Source of the DNA: Reichenbachiella agariperforans
GTDB lineage: Bacteria > Bacteroidota > Bacteroidia > Cytophagales > Cyclobacteriaceae
Assembly (NCBI RefSeq): GCF_900142205.1
Contig: NZ_FRAA01000003.1
Location: 434,001 to 498,000 of the forward strand
Length of the DNA: 64,000 nt
Direction of reading: 5' to 3'
A program made the position numbers and the translations under genes. Shown in pieces: positions 54,386-61,143 of this stretch. The notes under the pieces were generated by a model. It was not told the origin of the DNA. It worked only from the letters and a program-made list of their open reading frames with translations, and searched no databases. The number at the start of each line of letters is the position of its first letter. Within the stretch, counting starts at the first letter, position 1.

Positions 54386-55006
54386 TTAGTCGTGAATTTC
54401 TATCAGTTCTTCGAATTCCCTATTTAGCGTATCATAGTTAAAATTATATTGATCACCTGGCTTTTGCATATTCTCTAGAATAGTCTTGATGTCTTCGATT
54501 ACCTTTCTCTCTTTTTCCTTATCTCTTTCACTAGTAGCGAACTCTAAGGAACTCACCATTTCCTTGAAAGTGGCATTCATAAAACGGATCGCCTTATACT
54601 TATCCCCTTTGTCCAAGTTCTGTTCAGAAATCGTCAAGTTAGCATAAGCGATCGAATTGAGCGCATTGAAAAAAGCATGATTCAGGTCATCCAGTAAGAT
54701 GGTATCGTTACGAATCTCCGCCTCTACTAATGCTAAATCAGCAATCGCTTTCTCCACATAGGCACTCGCAGAACTGTCCGCTATCTTTTCAATCCTACGC
54801 ATATCTATAATCGCTTCGTCCAACTCCATGATACTCTTATCAAACTGCTCATGCACTATGGCCTGTCTCGCATTAGATAGATGTTGTACAGGTTCCATAG
54901 CTTGTTCAATCGTCAAATCCACTTTATGATTTTTATCATAAATGTGAAGTCCAAACAATGTCGAACCGATAAAAATGAACGCAAAAAAGAAAGGTTTATT
55001 CAGCAT
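54386..55006 (-). CDS. Membrane-anchored helical-bundle protein, unknown function
   Basis: 206 residues with a single N-terminal hydrophobic anchor (FFFAFIFIGSTLFGLHIY). The remainder is charged and strongly helical, likely a four-helix bundle (QHLSNARQAIVHEQFDKSI, YVEKAIADLALVEAEIRND and similar). No known domain is recognised. It may be periplasmic. It lies 51 bases upstream of the methyltransferase on the same strand. Confidence 0.62.
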   Translation of the reverse strand: MLNKPFFFAFIFIGSTLFGLHIYDKNHKVDLTIEQAMEPVQHLSNARQAIVHEQFDKSIMELDEAIIDMRRIEKIADSSASAYVEKAIADLALVEAEIRNDTILLDDLNHAFFNALNSIAYANLTISEQNLDKGDKYKAIRFMNATFKEMVSSLEFATSERDKEKERKVIEDIKTILENMQKPGDQYNFNYDTLNREFEELIEIHD

Positions 55007-55186
55007 GGCGGGGTGATTGTATTGTTTCGTTTATTCTTTCAATATCAGAGCCCTAAAGTACATAAAAAAATACTAGTAGAAGGACTATGAGTGGGATTTT
55101 AGCAATTCTTCACTCTTCTAAATAAGGACTGATTTAACCTGATTTTCAAGAGGATGTGGAATATTTTTATTTCTGGACTGATCGCA

Positions 55187-55194
55187 TATATTTG
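55187..55194 (+). promoter_or_regulatory. Candidate promoter of hppA
   Basis: TATATTTG (exact TAnnTTTG), with a TTTTT run at 55164-55168 18 bases upstream. Its last four bases are the start of the inverted repeat at 55191, so operator and promoter overlap. Confidence 0.6.
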
Positions 55195-55238
55195 TGATCA
55201 CTATAAATGTAATGCAATGCGTTTATAGTGATCACAAA
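55191..55238. repeat. Perfect 17-bp inverted repeat overlapping the hppA promoter
   Basis: TTTGTGATCACTATAAA (55191-55207) and its exact complement (55222-55238) are separated by 14 bases. Each arm also contains the 8-bp palindrome GTGATCAC. It may be an operator bound by a dimeric regulator, or a hairpin at the 5' end of the hppA message. It ends 28 bases before the ATG. Confidence 0.9.
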
Positions 55239-55266
55239 CAAATTTTCAATTAATCTAGGAGAAGAG

Positions 55267-57684
55267 ATGAGTAACTTAATTTACGTGCCAATTGGCTTGG
55301 CCGTTCTAGGGCTGGTATTCATGATGATCAAGAGATCATGGGTCAAGAAGCAAGATGCTGGGACTGACAAAATGAAGGAGATTTCCAAAAACATCAAAGA
55401 AGGAGCTTTGGCGTTTTTGTCCGCGGAATATAGGCTACTGGCCATATTCGTAGTAATTGCATCGGTGGCACTGTTCGGAATATCCATGATGGTAGAAACA
55501 ACCAGCTGGATGATCGTCCCGGCCTTTGTGATTGGCGCCTTGTTTTCTGCTCTCGCAGGGAACATCGGTATGAGAATCGCTACAGAAGCGAATGCCCGTA
55601 CCACCGAAGCGGCGCGTACCAGTCTACCCAAAGCACTAAAGGTATCCTTTGGTGGAGGAACTGTGATGGGACTTGGCGTAGCTGGCCTAGCAGTTTTAGG
55701 TCTCAGTTTATTCTTCCTGATATTCATCAAAATATTCCTAGGCAATGGCGGCACGTTCTACCACGAAATGACCATCGTACTAGAAGCACTCGCTGGATTC
55801 TCGCTGGGTGCTGAATCCATCGCACTATTCGCTCGTGTAGGGGGGGGCATCTACACCAAAGCTGCAGATGTAGGCGCTGACCTAGTAGGAAAAGTAGAGG
55901 CGGGGATCCCAGAAGATGACCCTCGCAACCCTGCTACGATTGCCGATAACGTAGGAGACAATGTAGGGGATGTTGCTGGTATGGGGGCTGATCTATTCGG
56001 GTCGTATGTAGCCACAGTACTCGCCTCTATGGTACTAGGTAACTACATCATCAAAGACATGGCTGATGCAGGTGTAGTACACGACACCTTCGACGGTATG
56101 GGAGCTATCCTCCTCCCTATCATGATAGCAGGTGTGGGGATAGTCTCTTCGATCATCGGTACATTTTTCATCAAGATAAAAGACAATTCTGCCAAAGAAA
56201 ATGAAGTTCAAAAAGCACTAAATGTAGGTAACATCACCTCTCTGGCACTCACAGCAGTCGCAGGCTGGTTTCTAATCGACTGGATGCTACCTGAGGCCAT
56301 TGTAGGGATGAAATTCTTCGGAGAAGGGGCTATTGATATTCCTAGCCAAAACGTCTTCTACGCTACTTTAGTAGGACTAGGAGTTGGCTACTTGATCTCC
56401 TCTTTTACAGAATACTACACCGCACTGGGCAAAAAGCCTGTGATGGATATCGTAACCAATTCCTCCACAGGTGCCGCGACCAACATCATCGCAGGTTTAG
56501 CAACAGGTATGATCTCTACTTTTTCGTCTGTGATCCTATTTGCCGTTGCGATCTGGGGTTCGTACGAGCTGGCGGGATTCTATGGTGTAGCGATCGCTGC
56601 ATCATCGATGATGGCAACAACTGCGATGCAACTAGCCATCGATGCTTTCGGCCCTATCGCTGACAATGCAGGTGGAGTAGCTGAGATGAGTGAGCTTCCT
56701 AAAGAGGTAAGAGAAAGAACAGACATACTAGACTCGGTAGGCAATACAACAGCTGCTGTAGGTAAGGGGTTTGCTATCGCATCAGCAGCCCTAACTGCCT
56801 TGGCATTGTTTGCAGCCTATGTGACCTTCACTGGGATCGACGGAATCAACATCTTCAAAGCGGATGTACTTGCGGCACTATTCATCGGCGGAATGATCCC
56901 GGTCGTATTCTCCGCTCTCGCGATGAAATCTGTTGGAAAAGCTGCCATGGAAATGGTGATGGAAGTCCGTAGACAATTCAAAGAAATACCAGGCATCCTC
57001 GAAGGAACGGGCAGACCTGACTATGCGCGGTGTGTCGAGATTTCTACCAAAGCTGCCTTGAGAGAAATGATGCTACCTGGCGCCTTGACTATCATCACCC
57101 CGATCATTATCGGATTTATAATGGGGCCAGAGGCACTTGGCTCTTACATGGCCGGTGTGGCCGTATCTGGCGTGATGTGGGCGATCTTCCAAAACAACGC
57201 CGGTGGCGCATGGGACAATGCTAAAAAATCGTTCGAAGCAGGTGTCATGATCAATGGAGAAATGACCTACAAAGGTTCTGATGCACATAAAGCAGCCGTC
57301 ACAGGTGATACCGTCGGTGATCCATTCAAAGACACCTCGGGTCCATCGATGAACATTCTAATCAAATTGACTTGTCTCGTAGGACTCGTGATCGCTCCTA
57401 TTTTAGGAGAGACCAATGGTACCGCAGGTCATGCCCACGAAGATATACACCAGTCTGGCATGATGATGTGCAGTCACGATGGTCCATGTACTGCAAAATG
57501 TCATGCCATAAGTTCAGAAAGCAAAACTTGTAAAGCGGATTGTAAAAAAGCATGCTGCCAAAAAGAAGGCATGGCAACCGAAGGAAAAACCTGCAAGCCA
57601 GGATGCACCAAAGCCTGCTGCAAAGGAAAAGTAAGTGAAGAAGCTGTGAAGAAAGACACATTGGCAGCCACCACGAAAGAATAG
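55267..57684 (+). CDS. hppA: Membrane-bound K+-dependent pyrophosphatase with cysteine-rich C-terminal tail
   Basis: Hydrolyses pyrophosphate and pumps H+ or Na+ across the inner membrane. From ATG 55267 the protein is 805 residues with about sixteen helices. The active site is canonical: [20 protein letters not shown] and [20 protein letters not shown]. The segment [10 protein letters not shown] has Ala where K+-independent enzymes have Lys, indicating a K+-dependent type; Na+ pumping is possible. After the normal end near 715 comes a ~75-residue polar tail with eleven Cys, including the repeated pattern KTCKxxCxKACC, and several His. GTG 55228 is rejected because it lies inside the inverted repeat. 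Confidence 0.92.
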   Translation: MSNLIYVPIGLAVLGLVFMMIKRSWVKKQDAGTDKMKEISKNIKEGALAFLSAEYRLLAIFVVIASVALFGISMMVETTSWMIVPAFVIGALFSALAGNIGMRIATEANARTTEAARTSLPKALKVSFGGGTVMGLGVAGLAVLGLSLFFLIFIKIFLGNGGTFYHEMTIVLEALAGFSLGAESIALFARVGGGIYTKAADVGADLVGKVEAGIPEDDPRNPATIADNVGDNVGDVAGMGADLFGSYVATVLASMVLGNYIIKDMADAGVVHDTFDGMGAILLPIMIAGVGIVSSIIGTFFIKIKDNSAKENEVQKALNVGNITSLALTAVAGWFLIDWMLPEAIVGMKFFGEGAIDIPSQNVFYATLVGLGVGYLISSFTEYYTALGKKPVMDIVTNSSTGAATNIIAGLATGMISTFSSVILFAVAIWGSYELAGFYGVAIAASSMMATTAMQLAIDAFGPIADNAGGVAEMSELPKEVRERTDILDSVGNTTAAVGKGFAIASAALTALALFAAYVTFTGIDGINIFKADVLAALFIGGMIPVVFSALAMKSVGKAAMEMVMEVRRQFKEIPGILEGTGRPDYARCVEISTKAALREMMLPGALTIITPIIIGFIMGPEALGSYMAGVAVSGVMWAIFQNNAGGAWDNAKKSFEAGVMINGEMTYKGSDAHKAAVTGDTVGDPFKDTSGPSMNILIKLTCLVGLVIAPILGETNGTAGHAHEDIHQSGMMMCSHDGPCTAKCHAISSESKTCKADCKKACCQKEGMATEGKTCKPGCTKACCKGKVSEEAVKKDTLAATTKE

Positions 57685-57706
57685 ACATCACTGTGAAAAT
57701 TAATAA

Positions 57707-57750
57707 AATCAAAAGAGGGTTTCGGACACATTCGAAACCCTCTTTTGATT
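57707..57750. terminator. Bidirectional terminator behind hppA
   Basis: A perfect 18-bp stem (57707-57724 with 57733-57750) with an 8-base loop, A-run and T-run included. It separates hppA from the convergent methyltransferase gene. Confidence 0.85.
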
Positions 57751-57757
57751 CAAAGCA

Positions 57758-58468
57758 TCAATACTTCAAATAGTAATCCTTGAGTAAGTCGATGAACTCA
57801 GTGGTGTGTTCCTGCCCGGATCTAATATAGAGCTCTCGGGGTGAAACAATAATCTCCTGCCGAGAAATGCATACAATGACACGAAACACCTCTTTGTTAG
57901 GTTGGTTTCGGATGATCAAAGCGGGGTAACTATATAATCCCACAGCCCTCAGTTCTTTCTGAAACTCTTTCGCTTCTTTCTCTGGGTATAACACGTATCC
58001 CTCACCATCCTCCGATAGCAAACTCGCTAGACATTGCACAAACTTCACTTTGCTAAACTGCCCTGTATCGTGCTTCGCCAGATTGTTTCTGCGCTCGGGA
58101 GATTTTAGACTAGAGGTAAAAAATGGAGGATTAGACACGATCAAATCATAAGACACTGTAGCCACAGCAGCATAAGTAAAGACATCCTCTTGAAACAGAC
58201 TTAACCTGTCATCCCATGGAGAAGCTGCAAAATTCTCTGCCGTCTGGCGTGCAGCATCTGTATCTATCTCTACCGCATCTATCTGCCCACCCAATCGCTG
58301 CGCCAACATCAGCGAAACCAGTCCTGTACCAGCTCCGATATCTAAGATGTGTTTAGCCGAATGCTTCGACACCCATGCTCCCAGAATACACGCCTCCGTG
58401 CTGACCTTCATCGCACAGTGCTCTTGATGAACAGTAAATTGTTTGAACTGAAAATAGGTATTCGCCAC
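57758..58468 (-). CDS. tRNA1(Val) (adenine(37)-N6)-methyltransferase (TrmN6/YfiC-like)
   Basis: 236 residues. SAM-binding motif ILDIGAGTGLVSL near 40-53 and the adenine-N6 motif LIVSNPPFFTSSLKSPE near 110-125, followed by RNNLAKHD, all as in TrmN6. The starting FQFKQFTVHQEHCAMKV region is also conserved. It modifies the base next to the anticodon of tRNA1(Val). Downstream of rnhA on the same strand with 13 bases between. Confidence 0.88.
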   Translation of the reverse strand: MANTYFQFKQFTVHQEHCAMKVSTEACILGAWVSKHSAKHILDIGAGTGLVSLMLAQRLGGQIDAVEIDTDAARQTAENFAASPWDDRLSLFQEDVFTYAAVATVSYDLIVSNPPFFTSSLKSPERRNNLAKHDTGQFSKVKFVQCLASLLSEDGEGYVLYPEKEAKEFQKELRAVGLYSYPALIIRNQPNKEVFRVIVCISRQEIIVSPRELYIRSGQEHTTEFIDLLKDYYLKY

Positions 58469-58481
58469 TGGCTGTTTCTAA

Positions 58482-58943
58482 CTAAAAATCATTGATACCT
58501 GACTCAAATGCAACATCCGCTGGTAAATTGGACCCCATTGCAGCATCCACTGCTAGCGTATCACAGCGCTCATTTTCAGGATTACCCGCATGGCCTTTGA
58601 CCCATTTGAACTTGACCTTGTTGCGCTTATAGACTGGAATAAAACGCTCCCATAGGTCTCGGTTCTTTTTGTCCTTAAAGTTCTTTTTGACCCAGCCCCA
58701 GAGCCAGCCCTTTTCGACCGCATCGACGACATATTTAGAGTCAGAGTAGATGAGTACATCTGCATTAATCACCTTGAGTGCTTCAAGCCCTTTGATTACA
58801 GCGAGCAGCTCCATCCGGTTATTTGTCGTCTTGCGAAAACCCTCAGAGAGTTCTTTGCGGTGTCCTTTGGCGAGGAGTACGGTACCGTACCCTCCCGGTC
58901 CTGGATTGCCTCGTGAAGAGCCGTCTGTATAAATGATAATCAT
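58482..58943 (-). CDS. rnhA: Ribonuclease HI
   Basis: 153 residues. Cleaves the RNA strand of RNA-DNA hybrids. The DEDD residues are visible: Asp in IIYTDGSSRGNPGPGGYG, Glu in NNRMELLAVIKGLEAL, Asp in IYSDSKYVVDAV, and the late NERCDTLAVDA. Normal length and order. Confidence 0.94.
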   Translation of the reverse strand: MIIIYTDGSSRGNPGPGGYGTVLLAKGHRKELSEGFRKTTNNRMELLAVIKGLEALKVINADVLIYSDSKYVVDAVEKGWLWGWVKKNFKDKKNRDLWERFIPVYKRNKVKFKWVKGHAGNPENERCDTLAVDAAMGSNLPADVAFESGINDF

Positions 58944-59034
58944 GGAGGTGCGTTCAAAGTTTGAAAGTTCAAAGTAAAAAGTTTTCAGGCAGTCCTACTA
59001 CTATTCGGTTTATACTTTTCGTTTTCAGCCCTAA

Positions 59035-59607
59035 CTACCACATGACCAAAGCATTCTTGAATAGCTTGATGGCTATCGCGAGTAGAATAATGCCAAACAC
59101 CTTTCTAAGGATATTAAAACCAGCCTGTCCTATCTTTTTCTCTAGCCAGCCTGAGGACTTGAGTACGATATAGATGAACAGCAAGTTGAGGATAATACCC
59201 ACTAGGATGTTCCACAGTTCGAACTCCGCTCGCAGGGAGATCAAGGCAGTCATCGTACCTGGGCCAGCGATCAACGGAAAAGCCAGCGGGACGATAGAAC
59301 TACTGTTGCTCTCATCGGTATCGGGTTTGAACAACTGTATCCCTAGGGTCATTTCCATCCCTATAAAAAACATAATTAAGGCTCCTGTAATGGCGAAAGA
59401 CCCCACGTCTATCCCAAACAATCCAAGAATTTTAGATCCCAAAAACAAAAACACCACCATGATCACTCCCGCCACGATAGTAGCTTTGGCACTCTGGATG
59501 TGCCCAGATTTTTTGCGTAGATCGATGATAATCGGCACGCTCCCCAAAATATCTATGATGGAGAAAAGGATGAGAGATACCGAGATAATTTCTTTAAAAT
59601 TAAGCAT
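59035..59607 (-). CDS. MarC-family integral membrane protein
   Basis: 190 residues with about six helices. FSIIDILGSVPIIIDLRKKSG near the N-terminus, FAITGALIMFFIGMEM and VPLAFPLIAGPGTMTALISL are the MarC/YhgN signatures. Function in transport is not established; the old link to antibiotic resistance is not supported in general. aroQ follows 22 bases upstream on the same strand. Confidence 0.9.
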   Translation of the reverse strand: MLNFKEIISVSLILFSIIDILGSVPIIIDLRKKSGHIQSAKATIVAGVIMVVFLFLGSKILGLFGIDVGSFAITGALIMFFIGMEMTLGIQLFKPDTDESNSSSIVPLAFPLIAGPGTMTALISLRAEFELWNILVGIILNLLFIYIVLKSSGWLEKKIGQAGFNILRKVFGIILLAIAIKLFKNALVMW

Positions 59608-59629
59608 AGGGGTAATGTTGTAAGGGTTA

Positions 59630-60049
59630 TCATTTTTGTATCAAGTAGTCCACCGCGCTGTTGTATCCCGGCAAACCATGACCTATGAAGTGCGCCACAC
59701 AGACAGGTGTCAAATAACTGTGATGCCTGAATGCTTCTCTCTCCATGATGTTGGAGATATGTACCTCTACAACTCGAGTAGTCACACCTGACACAGCATC
59801 CGCCAAAGCAACTGAAGTATGTGTGTACCCTCCAGCGTTGAACACGATCCCGTCATAAGAGAATCCTACTTCGTGGATTTTGTCAATCAAAGCCCCTTCG
59901 TGATTACTCTGAAAATAAACCAAATCAACCGCAGGAAAAGCCGTTTTCATCTCCTCAAAATATTCCTCAAAAGTCTTCGTGCCATATATCTCTGGTTCAC
60001 GCTTGCCCAACAAGTTCAGGTTCGGTCCATTCAAAATAAGTATTTTCAT
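59630..60049 (-). CDS. aroQ: Type II 3-dehydroquinate dehydratase
   Basis: 139 residues, the family length. Shikimate pathway step from 3-dehydroquinate to 3-dehydroshikimate. NGPNLNLLGKREPEIYG carries the catalytic Arg and Tyr on the lid loop, FQSNHEGALIDKIHE and FNAGGYTHTSVALAD follow, and VEVHISNIMERE holds the catalytic His. The C-terminus is complete. Confidence 0.95.
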   Translation of the reverse strand: MKILILNGPNLNLLGKREPEIYGTKTFEEYFEEMKTAFPAVDLVYFQSNHEGALIDKIHEVGFSYDGIVFNAGGYTHTSVALADAVSGVTTRVVEVHISNIMEREAFRHHSYLTPVCVAHFIGHGLPGYNSAVDYLIQK

Positions 60050-60139
60050 ATCTGGGTTATCTATTATTTAGAAGTCTTTCAAAATTAGTTTACTGGCTAT
60101 AATTATCGGTATTAATTTATAGAGATTAATTTCGCGACC

Positions 60140-61039
60140 ATGTCCTGGACTTCTCATATCAAGCAATTCAAAGCCTACCTACAGCTGGAGCGTTCGCTCT
60201 CGCCTAACTCCATAGAGGCCTATATTCAGGATGTGAAAAAATTGGAGCAGTTTCTCTCACTGCGTGATCCCGACAAAGACCCACTATCCGTCACAGATAC
60301 GGATATCCGCGACCTACTGGAGTACATCATGGAGCTGGAAATGTCCGCCTACTCTCAGGCTAGAATAGTCTCGGGGATCAAAGCTTTCTTCAAATACCTC
60401 CTGTATGAAGGAGACATGGATCACGATCCCTCAGAACTCATCGAAGCGCCCAAGTTGGGCCGAAAACTCCCCGACACTCTAAACTTAGAAGAAATAGAGC
60501 AGCTGCTAGCAGCCATAGACCTTTCTAAACCTGAAGGTCAGCGCAACCGCGCCATGCTGGAGACACTGTATAGCTCTGGCCTACGTGTCTCAGAACTGAT
60601 CAACCTCAAACTCAATTCCATTTTGGAAGAAATCAACTTTTTCAGAGTGGTAGGCAAAGGCAACAAAGAGCGACTCGTCCCAGTCGGGCGAGAGGCCATG
60701 AAGCATATTAAGCTTTATATAGACCACTACAGGTGTCACTTGGATATCAAACCGGGACATGAAAGCTACATCTTTCTCAACCGACGTGGGGCCCAGTTGA
60801 CCCGCGTGATGATTTTTACAATCATCAAAAACCTAGCGACGACTATCGGGATGACCAAAAAGATCAGCCCGCATACCTTTCGCCACTCTTTTGCAACCCA
60901 CCTAATCGAAGGTGGGGCTGACCTACGTGCAGTGCAAGAGATGCTCGGTCACGAGTCCATCACCACTACCGAAATCTACACCCATCTAGATCGTGACTAT
61001 CTCAAACAAGTCATGCTAGATCACCATCCCCGTAGCTAG
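60140..61039 (+). CDS. xerD: Tyrosine recombinase XerD/XerC type
   Basis: 299 residues. Resolves chromosome dimers at dif with a partner recombinase. The N-terminal SAM-like core-binding domain (~1-95) precedes the catalytic domain with Arg in SSGLRVSELINL near 149, Lys in VVGKGNKERLVPVG, HTFRHSFATHLIEGG, LGHESITTTEIYTHL, and Tyr near 280. Normal length and full motifs indicate a host recombinase rather than a mobile-element integrase; it lies divergent from aroQ. Confidence 0.9.
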   Translation: MSWTSHIKQFKAYLQLERSLSPNSIEAYIQDVKKLEQFLSLRDPDKDPLSVTDTDIRDLLEYIMELEMSAYSQARIVSGIKAFFKYLLYEGDMDHDPSELIEAPKLGRKLPDTLNLEEIEQLLAAIDLSKPEGQRNRAMLETLYSSGLRVSELINLKLNSILEEINFFRVVGKGNKERLVPVGREAMKHIKLYIDHYRCHLDIKPGHESYIFLNRRGAQLTRVMIFTIIKNLATTIGMTKKISPHTFRHSFATHLIEGGADLRAVQEMLGHESITTTEIYTHLDRDYLKQVMLDHHPRS

Positions 61040-61143
61040 TACACGCAATAGGTTGATTTACTTATCGTTAATAGGAGAAAACACTATGAAAACATCCCAA
61101 TTTTTCATAACTTCCTTCTAAGAAACCAATTTAAATCAACCTT

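Noticed and set aside
55228-55266. Earlier GTG start for the pyrophosphatase
   Set aside because: It lies inside the right arm of the inverted repeat, near the predicted transcription start; ATG 55267 gives the family N-terminus and follows a purine-rich stretch.
60140-61039. Mobile-element integrase with attachment site
   Set aside because: The protein has the length and motifs of host XerD, and no att-like repeats or tRNA gene lie beside it.
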